Positions 17,871-26,617 are shown, counted from the stretch's first letter. The stretch is DNA of 64,000 nucleotides from Halovivax cerinus (GCF_024498195.1 NZ_CP101824.1:1612001-1676000); one strand, 5' to 3'. Program-made: numbers and translations. Notes: generated from the letters alone by a model not told the origin.

Positions 17871-18433
17871 CGGTTCACCCGAAGCTCGTCGTCGGTCGTG
17901 AGGAGCTCACGAACGCGCTCGTGGAACGCCTCCAGCGTATCCGTGTTCTCGACGACGACGTCCGCCTCGGCCATCGCCTCACCCATACCCCAGCCGAGCT
18001 CGCGCTGGTCTCGCTGTTCTACGGATTCGCCGCCGTCCGCCTCGTCGGCGTCGCGACCCCGGCTTTCGAGACGCTCCCGACGGAGCTCGGCCGGCGCCTC
18101 GATGCTCACCAGGGTAAACGTCTCGCCGAAGGCCTCCTCGAAGACCGCCACCTCGTCGTCCGACCGGATCCCGTCGACGAGGACCGTGTCGTGGGTCTCC
18201 AGGCGGTCTTCGATCATCGGAAGTGACCGCTCGGCGATCGCCGTCGGTCCGTCCTCGTCGCGCAGCGCCTGGGCGACGGTCCCGTGATCCTTCGTCGGAT
18301 CCAGGCCGCGATCCGCCGTCTCCTGGCGCACCACGTCCCCCATCGTCACCACGGGAATACCCGCTTCGCGGGCGACCGTGGCCGCCTCTCCCTTCCCGCT
18401 TCCCGGCAACCCGACGGTTCCGATGACGTGCAT
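17867..18433 (-). CDS. UPF0200 family nucleotide kinase-like protein
   Basis: A 188-aa P-loop protein: Walker A GLPGSGKGEA (about residues 8-17), VTMGDVVRQE, LVDGIRSDDEV and a lid-like RRERLESRGRD segment. The fold is that of dephospho-CoA/adenylate kinases, and the family is UPF0200. It is translationally coupled to the downstream UPF0201 gene. The substrate is unknown; related archaeal proteins are often annotated as dephospho-CoA kinase-like without proof. Confidence 0.9.
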   Translation of the reverse strand: MHVIGTVGLPGSGKGEAATVAREAGIPVVTMGDVVRQETADRGLDPTKDHGTVAQALRDEDGPTAIAERSLPMIEDRLETHDTVLVDGIRSDDEVAVFEEAFGETFTLVSIEAPAELRRERLESRGRDADEADGGESVEQRDQRELGWGMGEAMAEADVVVENTDTLEAFHERVRELLTTDDELRVNR

Positions 18434-18551
18434 CAGGGCTGGATACTGCGACCGCGAGTATAAGGACTGTGGGTTCGGTATCGGTCCGAATGGGTTCGGG
18501 AGTCGCGCGAAAACGAGTATTCAGCGCTGACGGACCGGTCCTCGCCCGTCG

Positions 18552-18791
18552 TTACATCCGGCCGAGGTGGATCTCGTCGTCGGTGACCGATTCGACGCGA
18601 CTCTCGTCTAGCTGGTAGGTGTCCTCGTCGGCGTCGCCCCACCCGAGTGAGGCCTTGATCGAGTCTGTCATGCCCGGGTCCGGCTCGACGTGGAGTTCGC
18701 CGTTTCTGACTTCTTTGACCATTCCGATCCGGTCGCCGTCACTGGTTACCACGTGTTTTCCCTCCTCGTCGTCGGTGTAGTGAGCGCACAT
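18552..18791 (-). CDS. PRC-barrel domain protein
   Basis: A 79-aa protein with a single PRC-barrel-like beta domain: GKHVVTSDGDRIGMVKEV, GELHVEPDPG, then LGWGDADEDTYQLDESRV and a closing DDEIHLGRM. I chose ATG 18791 (MCAHYTDDEEGK), the usual haloarchaeal start for this family; the longer frame adds non-matching sequence. Such proteins are thought to bind RNA or other proteins; the role here is unknown. Confidence 0.8.
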   Translation of the reverse strand: MCAHYTDDEEGKHVVTSDGDRIGMVKEVRNGELHVEPDPGMTDSIKASLGWGDADEDTYQLDESRVESVTDDEIHLGRM

Positions 18792-18943
18792 TGCACCGCA
18801 ATCGACAGCCAGGACACGGGTGAAGGTGTCAGGCGCACTCGCCGGGCGTTCAGATGGGGGCGAGTAGCGTGCGTCTCCATCCCACTGGAAGATACCGACG
18901 TGGTCAGGCGGTAGGGGGCCGTACGCGGTCGTTTCGGTGCGGC

Positions 18944-19705
18944 TCAAACGCGCTCAGCTGGGAGGAGGTCGTCGTTCGGGCGGTCGGCCACCCAGTCGGC
19001 GAGGCGAACGAGCTGCTCCGTGGCGGCCTCGAAGAGTTGTTCGCCCTTCTCGGCGGAGGCGTCGCGCGGATCGCCGAACGAACCGTTCGCGGCGTTCTCG
19101 ACGGAGTCGTGGAAGACGCGTGCCCCGTGTTTCGTGAACGTCTCGCGCTCGACTGGGACCATCCCGCCCTCGTAGGCAGCCTCGAGTTCGTCCTCGCGGA
19201 CCAGGCCCTCGAGGTAGGCGACCATCGAGGTCTCCTTCGGGCCCGCGTGGGGGCCGTTGGTCTCGAAGAGCTCGTCGACCAGTTCCGGGATTGACTCGTC
19301 CCACATCCACTCGATGGCGTAGGCGGTGCCGTCCCTGTGGAGGCGCTTCGAGACCTCCCGGAGGTGGGCCACGTTCCCTCCGTGGGCGTTGACGTAGATT
19401 ACCCGGTCGATCCCGTGGTAGGTGAGGTTTCGGGTGAGGCTCTCGACGTAGTCGCGAAAAACCGGCGGCTCGACCCACATCGTCCCGGGGAACTGCCGAT
19501 GGTGGTCGCTCACCCCGACCGTGATCGTCGGCGTACAGAGGTACCCCGTCCGCTCTGCGGCCTCGTGCGCCAGCCCGCGGGCGATCATGTGGTCCGTCCC
19601 CTCGGGGAGGTGGGGTCCGTGCTGTTCCGTCGAACCCAGCGGTACCAGCGCGATCGACTCGTCGTAGTCGGCGACCTCGGGCCAGGTGTGGTCCGGCAGG
19701 TACAT
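18944..19705 (-). CDS. Creatininase family protein
   Basis: A 253-aa metal-dependent amidohydrolase of the creatininase/ArfB/MftE family. Metal-binding motifs are visible: STEQHGPHLPEGTDHMIA (about residues 25-42), DHHRQFPGTMWV, VNAHGGN (about 105-111) and GPHAGPKETSM. Known members hydrolyse creatinine or formamidopyrimidines or mature mycofactocin; which applies here cannot be told. I chose ATG 19705 (MYLPDHTWPEV) over an upstream non-ATG extension. Confidence 0.88.
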   Translation of the reverse strand: MYLPDHTWPEVADYDESIALVPLGSTEQHGPHLPEGTDHMIARGLAHEAAERTGYLCTPTITVGVSDHHRQFPGTMWVEPPVFRDYVESLTRNLTYHGIDRVIYVNAHGGNVAHLREVSKRLHRDGTAYAIEWMWDESIPELVDELFETNGPHAGPKETSMVAYLEGLVREDELEAAYEGGMVPVERETFTKHGARVFHDSVENAANGSFGDPRDASAEKGEQLFEAATEQLVRLADWVADRPNDDLLPAERV

Positions 19706-19804
19706 GGATGACTGCAGGAGCGCGGACACTAACGGTCTTCCGGCTTCGTCGGCGAGCGGCGAATCCACACCGCTTATGCTCTACCCGACGGAACCCGTAC
19801 CCGA

Positions 19805-19879
19805 GGGCACGTAGCTCAGTCCGGATAGAGCGTCGGACTTCTAATCCGACGGTCGTGGGTTCGAATCCCATCGTGCCCG
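19805..19879 (+). tRNA. tRNA-Arg (anticodon UCU)
   Basis: A complete cloverleaf: acceptor GGGCACG/CGTGCCC, D arm GCTC...GAGC, anticodon stem TCGGA/TCCGA with loop CTTCTAA (anticodon TCT), and T arm GTGGG-TTCGAAT-CCCAT. There is no intron and no encoded CCA. The discriminator is G. The 3' end is repeated in decayed form just downstream. Confidence 0.95.
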
Positions 19880-20111
19880 TGATTCTGCGACGAACGGACG
19901 TGAGGAGCGAATCACGAACTGAGATGGGTTCGAATCAGGGAGGAGCGTTGCTCCGACCGTGGTTCGAATCCCATCATGCCCGTAGATTCTGTTGCGAGCG
20001 ACAGCGAGCAACGAAGTGAGGACCGGGTGGGATTCGAGCCCTGCCAGTCGCGCACAGCGAACGGAGTGAGCGAGCACGTCTGGCTTCGGTTCGAATTTCA
20101 TCGTGCCTGTG
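19855..20111 (+). repeat. Decayed direct repeats of the tRNA-Arg 3' end (att-like)
   Basis: The T-arm and acceptor end of the tRNA (19855-19879) recurs as GGTTCGAATCCCATCATGCC at 19961-19980 and as GGTTCGAATTTCATCGTGCC at 20088-20107, with a weaker GATTCGAGCCCTGCC near 20030. Copies are about 105-125 bp apart, with related spacers carrying GAGCGAA/GAAGTGAG motifs. No integrase lies between. This looks like stacked attachment-site footprints from past integrations. The rest of the 445-bp gap (20112-20324) holds nothing recognisable. Confidence 0.7.
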
Positions 20112-20324
20112 CGAACGTTGTCGGTTCAGCGCTTCTACACAGAAGCTACAGCGAACGCCGGAGGACGGAGAATTCCGCCGATCTACGATCCCACTTCCGC
20201 GCTGAAAAATCGGATCCCGTTAGACAGCGTACCGCCCCGTCGCAGTCGGGCGATTTTCGGTGTCGTCTCGTGGGGACTCTCGAGGTGGTCGGCGTGACGA
20301 TCACAGACGCGGAAGGCCAACCGA

Positions 20325-21536
20325 CTACACCGCCTCGAAGTTCTCGATGATGCGGTCGGCGAGGTGGTCGCCGAGGGGGAGCGAGCAGGTCAGCCCGGGC
20401 GAGACCGCGTTGAGCACGTGCGTCGAGGCGTCCGTGTGTCGAACGACTGGGTCTTTGACGAGGTCGCCGTCCGCACTCACGAGCTGGGCGCGGATGCCGG
20501 CGTAGCTCTTCGTGACGTCGTCGGCCGAGAGGGAGGGAACGAGGCGTCGGGCCGCCTCGACGAACGCCGTCTTGCGGTAGGACTTGTTTACCTCGGTGGC
20601 GGCGACCCGGAGCATCTTTGGGTCCGAGACGAGGCGTCGGAAGCCACGGTACCCGAGGATCTCGACGAGGTCGCGTGGATTCACGTCCGTGTTGGTGTAG
20701 GCCTCCCGACCGAGGGCGAGCACCGCGTTCGGCCCGACGATGACCGTGCCGTCGGTCCGTCGGGTGTAGTGGACGCCGAGGAACGGCAATTCGGGATCCG
20801 GCGTCGGGTAGATCATCGACCGACAGAGTTCCCGCCGGTCGGGAACGACCTCGTAGTACTCCCCACGGAACGGGATCACCTGGAGGTCCGTCCCGACGTC
20901 GAAGGCGTCGGCGACGCGATCGGCGTGTAATCCCGCGCAATTGACGACGTACCGCGCGTTCAGCCGTCCCGAGGAGGTCCGGAGTCGAAAGCCGTCGCGG
21001 GTCGGCGAGACGCCCTCGACGCGCGTGTCGGTGTAGAAGTCGACGCCTGTGGCTCTCGCGTCCCTCGCCAGCGAGTAGACGTACTGCTGGGCGTCGATCG
21101 ACGCCGCCGCTGGTGCGACGAGCGCGGCCTGGCCGGCGGCGTGGGGTTCGTACGACTCGATGGCGTCGGCTCCGCGGAGCAACTCGGCTTCGACGCCGTT
21201 CGCGTCGGCCTGCCGTTGGAGGTCGCGTAGTCGACGCTCCTCGGCGTCGGACTGGGCGACGACGAGGACGCCGTCGTTCGCTATCGGGACATCGTTCTCG
21301 GCTGCGTAGGTCTTCATCCGTCGCGTCCCCTCGGTCGCGAACCGAGCCTTCAGCGACCCCGGTTCGTAGTTGAATCCCGGGTGGAGGACGCCCGAATTCC
21401 GACCGCTCTGGTGGACGGCGAGGTGGTGTTCTTTCTCCACCACCGCCACGTCGAGTGCGGACGCCGTCGACAGCGAGCGGGCGACCGAACACCCGATGCA
21501 ACCGCCCCCGATGATGACGATGTCGTGTGTCGACAC
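20325..21536 (-). CDS. lhgO: L-2-hydroxyglutarate oxidase-like FAD-dependent oxidoreductase
   Basis: A 403-aa DAO-family flavoprotein. The N-terminal dinucleotide site IVIIGGGCIGCSVARSLS is followed by VVEKEHHLAVHQSGRNSGVL, the strongly LhgO-specific HQSGRNSGVLHPG segment, and YVVNCAGLHADRVA and IPFRGEYYEV. The C-terminal KSYAGIRAQLV and SPGLTCSLPLG complete the family pattern. It oxidises L-2-hydroxyglutarate or a similar hydroxy acid. The start is GTG 21536 (STHDIVIIGG). A different DAO-type enzyme is at 27891. Confidence 0.88.
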   Translation of the reverse strand: MSTHDIVIIGGGCIGCSVARSLSTASALDVAVVEKEHHLAVHQSGRNSGVLHPGFNYEPGSLKARFATEGTRRMKTYAAENDVPIANDGVLVVAQSDAEERRLRDLQRQADANGVEAELLRGADAIESYEPHAAGQAALVAPAAASIDAQQYVYSLARDARATGVDFYTDTRVEGVSPTRDGFRLRTSSGRLNARYVVNCAGLHADRVADAFDVGTDLQVIPFRGEYYEVVPDRRELCRSMIYPTPDPELPFLGVHYTRRTDGTVIVGPNAVLALGREAYTNTDVNPRDLVEILGYRGFRRLVSDPKMLRVAATEVNKSYRKTAFVEAARRLVPSLSADDVTKSYAGIRAQLVSADGDLVKDPVVRHTDASTHVLNAVSPGLTCSLPLGDHLADRIIENFEAV

Positions 21537-21703
21537 GTTGGGGGCGATGCGGTCGCGGACGATAAGTGTACTCACCTGGGGACTCACTCGTGTGCGGAGT
21601 GCCGTCGGCCGACAGTAGGCTGGACGATCGAGCCGCTGTTCAGGAAACGCTTCGTCCCTGACCTGACTCCGAACTGGGTCACTCCGTCGATACATCAGAG
21701 CGG

Positions 21704-21814
21704 TCCTCCTCCACTTTCATCTCCTCCGTCTCCTCCTTCTCCACTCCCTTCTCCTCCGTCTCCACTTTCATCACCCCCACCACAATCCCACATCTTCACC
21801 TCCTCCTCTCCTCG
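21704..21814. repeat. Pyrimidine-rich low-complexity tract
   Basis: Almost pure C/T on the plus strand, with reiterated CTCCTCCGTCTCC and a duplicated TCCACTTTCATC. It lies in the 448-bp gap (21537-21984) between lhgO and a small leaderless gene. Read on the minus strand it would encode a Gly/Glu/Asp/Ser-rich peptide of about 32 residues, but without a clear start signal. No other feature is seen in the gap. Confidence 0.6.
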
Positions 21815-21954
21815 GTGGAATCGTCGCTCTCACCACCGGTTGCCGCTCGTTCCCCTGTAATTCCCGGACAGGACCGATGCGTGTTCACAGTCCCGCCCGA
21901 GATTCGCCTTTTAGCCACACAGAGGCATATTGATGGATTTACACTAGTCGATAA

Positions 21955-21963
21955 TTTTTATAC
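21955..21963 (+). promoter_or_regulatory. TATA box for a small leaderless gene
   Basis: TTTTTATAC lies about 26 bp before the ATG at 21985, the expected spacing for a leaderless haloarchaeal mRNA. Confidence 0.5.
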
Positions 21964-21984
21964 GGTGCAGTATGCAACAGGTGT

Positions 21985-22116
21985 ATGCCCATGAACGAGT
22001 TACTCGTCGTGGCGGAGCCAGCAATCGAACTGCTGACGACCATCGACTTCGTCTGGGGCTTCGAGGTCGCCGACGTCGAACTGTTCAAGCGCGTGTCGTC
22101 GTACGGCGGGCCCTGA
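21985..22116 (+). CDS. Small unknown protein (43 aa), leaderless
   Basis: MPMNELLVVAEPAIELLTTI continues through DFVWGFEVADVELFKRVSS to a Gly-Gly-Pro end. Codon choice is haloarchaeal and the AT-rich promoter stops exactly at the start codon; the second ATG at 21991 is also possible. The protein is acidic and amphipathic with no membrane segment. I do not recognise it. Antisense frames here read less well. Confidence 0.45.
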   Translation: MPMNELLVVAEPAIELLTTIDFVWGFEVADVELFKRVSSYGGP

Positions 22117-22269
22117 TCGGGTTCGACGACGAAAGTGAGCCGCGTCAGTCCTCGCTTGGCCGACGCGGAGTCGAGGCCGGCATCCACGGAGTGTCACGAC
22201 ACCGTCGGGATTTCAGTGGCCGGTATCGCCTCGCCCGGAGAATACGGTGGCAGTAGCCGTCGGATTCGA

Positions 22270-23586
22270 TCAGGTTAGCAGCGCGACGAGTCGGTCCGTC
22301 GCGTCCGGAACCGACCGCGCCTGTGCGGTCGCGATGGCGTACAGGGCGATCATTTCGACCGCGGTCGGTTCGGGCAGGTACGAGGCGTCGTCTTCGGCCT
22401 GTTCGTCGGCGTTTCGAATACGCCAGTACGCGTATTCGAGTCCACTGTCGACGAGCGCCGGGTGCGCGGCGTCCGCCCGGCCCGATTCGAGGGCCGCCAC
22501 CGCATCCGCTCGCGCCGTTCGAACCGCCGAGCCGTCGTCCGGGCGATCGAGTCCGCCGTCCGCGACGATCGCCCGGATCCGATCGAGCGCCCCCAGCAGG
22601 ATCTCGACCCGGTACAGGTCGACGAGTACCTTCGCGAACCGGTCCGCCTCACGCGACTCGCTCGCGTGCTCGAACGTCGACCGGATTTCCCGGACGAGTA
22701 CCTCCCCGACTCGCCGTCTCGGCGTTTCCTCGACCGGTGCGTCGAACAGGTCCTCGGCGACAGTACGCGACCGCTCCGGAAGGTCGGCGACGCGGTCTGC
22801 GAGGTCGTCGTGGAGCGTCGTCGTCGCCTCCCTGAACTCGTCGTCGAACGAACGCGGGTCGTCGAGTCCGTCGGCGTGTCGGTCCCCGAGGTGCTGGGCC
22901 TGGTCCAGTCTGGCGGCACCCGTCTCGAGACGCTCGTCGAGTTCACCGACGGCCCGAGCCTCGGCGTAGCCGTCCGCAATCGCGCCCGTCCGGAGTCGCT
23001 CGACCGCGAGCGCGGCCACCCGGAGTTCCTCTTCGACTCGTTCGTAGACGACCAGCGACGGGATCGGTTCTTCGCCGATCCGTTCGAACGCCGCCGCCTC
23101 CCGGACCCGCGTTTCGAGTGCGTCCACCTCGTCCAGTGCGTCGGCCCGCGTCCGGTTCCCGACGGCGGCGGCGACGGTACCGGCCGCGTGGGCGGCGCTC
23201 TCGCGCGCCCGGCGCAACGGCCGCAAGGCCGCCAGGTTCGTCGAGGCGTCTCTCACGTACGTCAGCCCCTCTCGCGCGCTCTCGCGCTCTCGATCGACGT
23301 ACCGTCGCACGGCTTCGTTGGGAATCTTCGCGTCGAGGTCGTCGGGAATCGACGCCAGCAGGGAGTCGACGCGGTCGATTCCCGCGTCGACGTACTCGTC
23401 GGTCACGGTGAGAGGGAACGCATCAAGCGGGGCCGGACCGTCGACGCTCGCGATTTCCAGCAGCGTCGACCCTTCGACGTCGATCGGCGGCGGTTCGTCC
23501 GCGAAGCGATCGGTACACCCCGCGAGAGACGTGAGACCAAGCGCGCCACCGGTGAGTGCGCGGCGACGAGACAGTCGGTGGGTCAT
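22270..23586 (-). CDS. Tat-type lipoprotein, long helical, unknown function
   Basis: A 438-aa exported protein: twin-arginine LSRRRALTGGALGLTSLAGC with a lipobox (LAGC, about residues 20-23), then an almost wholly alpha-helical body rich in Ala, Arg, Glu and Leu (REGLTYVRDAS, RARESAAHAAGTVAAAVG, EVLVREIRSTFEHASESREA). It looks like an extracytoplasmic helical-bundle protein anchored by lipid. It overlaps the end of the upstream lipoprotein gene by 4 bp, so both belong to one operon. No known family recognised. Confidence 0.8.
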   Translation of the reverse strand: MTHRLSRRRALTGGALGLTSLAGCTDRFADEPPPIDVEGSTLLEIASVDGPAPLDAFPLTVTDEYVDAGIDRVDSLLASIPDDLDAKIPNEAVRRYVDRERESAREGLTYVRDASTNLAALRPLRRARESAAHAAGTVAAAVGNRTRADALDEVDALETRVREAAAFERIGEEPIPSLVVYERVEEELRVAALAVERLRTGAIADGYAEARAVGELDERLETGAARLDQAQHLGDRHADGLDDPRSFDDEFREATTTLHDDLADRVADLPERSRTVAEDLFDAPVEETPRRRVGEVLVREIRSTFEHASESREADRFAKVLVDLYRVEILLGALDRIRAIVADGGLDRPDDGSAVRTARADAVAALESGRADAAHPALVDSGLEYAYWRIRNADEQAEDDASYLPEPTAVEMIALYAIATAQARSVPDATDRLVALLT

Positions 23587-24179
23587 TCGGAATCACCGTC
23601 GGCGGCCGGCTGGCCTGGCGGGTGGTTACAGCCCGAGCTGGTGGTGATCGTCCCCGGGTACGGCCCGTTCTCGAACGTGACGGGAACTTCGATCGCCGTT
23701 ACCTGCCGGTAGGTGTCGTCGACACTGCACTCGAACGAGGCATCGTGAAATCGCTGGCAGAACTCGATCGACAGCTCGTCGTCGGCTCGACGCTCGACGA
23801 GTTCGACGACCAGCTGGTGACAGGCGCGGGTCCGGTTGTCGGTCAGGAGGCCGGTCGCCTCGTCGAAGTCGATGGCCCGGAGGAACGCGAGCGGGTCGGC
23901 CGCGTCGTCGTCCGCCGCGAGCGGGTCAGCTTGCAATTCGAACTCGTCGACATCCGCGTCGGACGTGACGGAGTAAAGCGGCCCGCGTTCCCCATCGAGC
24001 ACCGGGTCCGTCACGTCGAACCAGTACCTGCGGACCGCGAGGTCGGTGAACACGTCGTCCGGGTCGGGGTGTGGCTGTTGCGGCTGATCGAATGGGTCGG
24101 TGCCGTCAGTACAACCGGCCAGCAGCGCGAGCGTCCCGGTGGCGAGACCGAGATACTCGCGGCGGGTGGGGAGGGCCAT
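23583..24179 (-). CDS. Tat-type lipoprotein, unknown function
   Basis: A 198-aa protein with signal RREYLGLATGTLALLAGC (lipobox LAGC, about residues 20-23), an acidic Pro-rich linker, and a compact domain with five Cys residues after the lipobox (CHQL, EFCQRF, FECSV, SGCNHPPG), which could form disulfides. It is first in the operon with the 438-aa lipoprotein. An AT-rich promoter-like block lies 35-45 bp upstream (about 24215-24226). Function unknown. Confidence 0.8.
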   Translation of the reverse strand: MALPTRREYLGLATGTLALLAGCTDGTDPFDQPQQPHPDPDDVFTDLAVRRYWFDVTDPVLDGERGPLYSVTSDADVDEFELQADPLAADDDAADPLAFLRAIDFDEATGLLTDNRTRACHQLVVELVERRADDELSIEFCQRFHDASFECSVDDTYRQVTAIEVPVTFENGPYPGTITTSSGCNHPPGQPAADGDSE

Positions 24180-24311
24180 GAACGAACGCTCTCCGGTTAC
24201 TTTTCTACCAAAATACTATATTTGTTCCGGACGAATGCGGAGTTAAATCCACGAATTCCGGCGACGCCGCCGGCGCTAAGCGTAGGCACGCGGTGCGACC
24301 GGGCGACGCGG

Positions 24312-24974
24312 TCACTCCGATCTGGAGGCGTCGATCTCCTCGACGAACACCTGCCCGTCCGTGTCCAGGTCGTCGTACGCGACCGGTGGCTCCCACTCGG
24401 TGTAGTTGAATGGCTCCGTGAGGACGTGATAGCCGTTCGGCGTCGCTCGCGTCGACGCGACCGTCGTCTGCGTCTCCAGTGCGGCCGTGAACGTCTGGAT
24501 CTCGGCTTCGGTGACGTCGTCGACGTCGAACTGGAAGTACTGGTCGTCCCGCACCGTCGGGCTGTGAAGCGCACTCTTCCAGCGCGAGTCGATCTCGCCG
24601 AGCTTCGGGGCGGCGTGGTCGTCGCCAGCGACGAGGTCGCGGATCCAGCCGTTCATCTCGTCGCGGAACTCGAAGTACGCGTCCAGCGTGTTCCGCGCGT
24701 TCACCGTGAGGTAGATCCGGAACACGAGGTCGTGTCGGGTGAGTAACGCCCGAAGGTCGTCGTACTGTCGCCTGACGTCATCGGCGTCGCGGAGGACGCG
24801 TCGGTGGACGACTTCGTCGGCACCCGTGAGATCGTCGTTGTGCGTCGCCCGCGCGATGGCCATGAGGATGTACGCCCGGTAGTCACCGAACTCGCACCAG
24901 TCCGTGATGGTCTCGACTGGGTCAGCTCTCGCGGCGTCTCCTCGTCGAAACGTATCGCCGCTCCCGTCCGTCAT
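24312..24974 (-). CDS. Unknown 220-aa acidic protein with DVDD and TPNGYH motifs
   Basis: A soluble protein. The N-terminal half is helical (YRAYILMAIARATHND, VRRQYDDLRALLTRHDLVFR). The C-terminal half has FQFDVDDVTEAE (about residues 145-156) and STRATPNGYHVLTEPFN (about 177-193). An acidic D-x-D followed by a TPNG-H element recalls phage and archaeal primase- or ligase-like proteins, but I cannot place it in a family. No lipobox. It stands upstream of the lipoprotein operon with 130 bp between. Confidence 0.7.
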   Translation of the reverse strand: MTDGSGDTFRRGDAARADPVETITDWCEFGDYRAYILMAIARATHNDDLTGADEVVHRRVLRDADDVRRQYDDLRALLTRHDLVFRIYLTVNARNTLDAYFEFRDEMNGWIRDLVAGDDHAAPKLGEIDSRWKSALHSPTVRDDQYFQFDVDDVTEAEIQTFTAALETQTTVASTRATPNGYHVLTEPFNYTEWEPPVAYDDLDTDGQVFVEEIDASRSE

Positions 24975-25180
24975 ACCATCACCACGGCGACCGATCGTCG
25001 TATCGGTTTCTATCGACTCACCTGGCTCGGCACGGAGACCGAGCGCGACGGACGACCGTGCGGTCGAAGGCCCAACTCACCACGAACGCGAGCCGCTGGC
25101 GAAGTCGATCGCCGCGTTCGACGGTGCCGCGTTCGATCGATGGAGGGGTCCGGACCCGTCGGGCGGCCGCCGTCGACCGT

Positions 25181-25975
25181 TCAGTCGCCGTATCCACCGT
25201 CGTCGCCACTTTCGTTGCCGCCGGATTCGTCGCCGGTGGCGCTCTCGTTTCCGTCACCATCGCCGTCCTGGTCGTCGTCACCGACGCTCTCGTTTCCGTC
25301 ACCATCGCTGTCTCCCGAAGCGTCGTCATCCTGGCCATCGCCCCCCGCGGCGTCGTCCATATCGGTGCCGCTCAGCATGTCGACTACGTCGGTTACGGAC
25401 AGGAGCTGGCCCCTGATCTCACCGCCGGGGTTCGCCTCCGTGTGGACGTTCACGTAGGTGTCGCCGCTCGCGATCCGGTCTACGAGGGCGTCCAGTCGCT
25501 GGCCCTCAACCTCCTCGGTGAGGTGCTCCTCGGTGATCGTCCCGGTGGCCAGAATGCCGTCGTAGCGGCCTTCCTCCAGCCCGGGCTCGGTGGCGTCGGG
25601 GCCGGGATAGAGCCAGACTGCGACCGGGCCGTCCTCGCCCGCAGCGCCCAGGTGGATGTGCGCCTGCGTTGCGTCTTCGATCGCGGTGACGAGCACCGCG
25701 TACTGGAGTTCGCTTCGATCCCCGTTCGCGCTGACCACCGCGCCACCCGCCGCCACGGTGTCGATATCCGTGGTCTGCTGGTCGCCGGTCAGCGCCGCCA
25801 CGTACAACTCGGCTTGCTCGTCGCCGTCGTCTTGCGCCGCGGCGGGGATGGTCGATACTCCCAGCCCCGCACCGACGGCCGTCGCCGCTCCGATCGCCAG
25901 CGCGCCCCGCCGGTGTACCTCCATCGATCCGTCTCGCTTCGATACGGCCGTCTCCGCTGATGTGTCGTCGTGCAT
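25181..25975 (-). CDS. CHRD domain exported protein
   Basis: A 264-aa Tat-exported protein: HRRGALAIGAATAVGAGLG signal ending near AAAQ (about residue 48), then a CHRD domain (AELYVAALTGDQQTTDID, QYAVLVTAIEDATQAHIHLG, DTYVNVHTEANPGGEIRGQL). The last 70 residues are a disordered Asp/Gly/Ser/Asn tail built of repeats such as DGDGNES. CHRD domains occur in secreted proteins of unclear role. The 234-bp gap to the next gene holds only an AT-rich promoter-like stretch. Confidence 0.88.
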   Translation of the reverse strand: MHDDTSAETAVSKRDGSMEVHRRGALAIGAATAVGAGLGVSTIPAAAQDDGDEQAELYVAALTGDQQTTDIDTVAAGGAVVSANGDRSELQYAVLVTAIEDATQAHIHLGAAGEDGPVAVWLYPGPDATEPGLEEGRYDGILATGTITEEHLTEEVEGQRLDALVDRIASGDTYVNVHTEANPGGEIRGQLLSVTDVVDMLSGTDMDDAAGGDGQDDDASGDSDGDGNESVGDDDQDGDGDGNESATGDESGGNESGDDGGYGD

Positions 25976-26209
25976 GTGTTCACCGCCCCACTGATCGGAT
26001 CACGGGCCCTTCAAAGAGGACTACGGACCGTTTCACGATACACGAGCCATTGCCGACGGGTCGCCGCTCGATCCGCCGTCGTACGATCGCTATCGACGAT
26101 CGACTATGACTCGTTACCGGGTGACAATACCGCACTACCAGCGGCCGTTCGCTCCCTTTCCCGGTCGCGTTCCTGGTCGCACCGGTCTTTCCTCAGCTTG
26201 CAGCTGTTC

Positions 26210-26617
26210 TCACGTCCGTTCGGACCGGACCAGCTGTTCTCGTCTGCAGCCGTGTGGAACCGCCCGTCGCCCTGGGCTCTCGGGGGTTTCCGACTCGGCC
26301 TCGTACGAACAGCGATCCCCGCAGTCGCCGCTACAAACGCAACCGTTCCCGAACCCGAGTCCCGGTCGACCGCACCCGTCGCAGCAGCCGACTTGCGTGA
26401 AGACGCCCACGGCGCCGAGGAGACCGATCCTGCGGACCAGGAGTCCGGACGTGGGTTCGAAGACCGTGATCGCGATCGTCTCTCGACCCACGACTCCCAG
26501 GCTGATTCCGGCGAGCCCGCCGGCGAGGACGTTCACCAGGACGGTGATGCCCATGCTGTCGCGGATCAACGCGACGAGTCGCGATGGTCCCCCTCGGTCC
26601 CCTGCCGTCGCTGTCAT
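26210..26617 (-). CDS. Small membrane protein with cysteine-rich tail
   Basis: A 135-aa protein read from ATG 26617. A polar N-terminus precedes two hydrophobic stretches (GITVLVNVLAGGLAGISLGV and RRIGLLGAVGVFTQVG), then a knot of Cys and Gly: GCCDGCG, GNGCVCSGDCGDRC, followed by an Arg/Glu-rich tail. Hydrophobicity and codon choice favour this frame over the antisense ones. The Gly/Cys spacing recalls halocin-type peptides or a metal site, but there is no clear match. Function unknown. Confidence 0.55.
   Translation of the reverse strand: MTATAGDRGGPSRLVALIRDSMGITVLVNVLAGGLAGISLGVVGRETIAITVFEPTSGLLVRRIGLLGAVGVFTQVGCCDGCGRPGLGFGNGCVCSGDCGDRCSYEAESETPESPGRRAVPHGCRREQLVRSERT

Noticed and set aside
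19880-20324. Integrated element with integrase after tRNA-Arg
   Set aside because: No integrase or other gene is present in the 445 bp; only repeat footprints remain.
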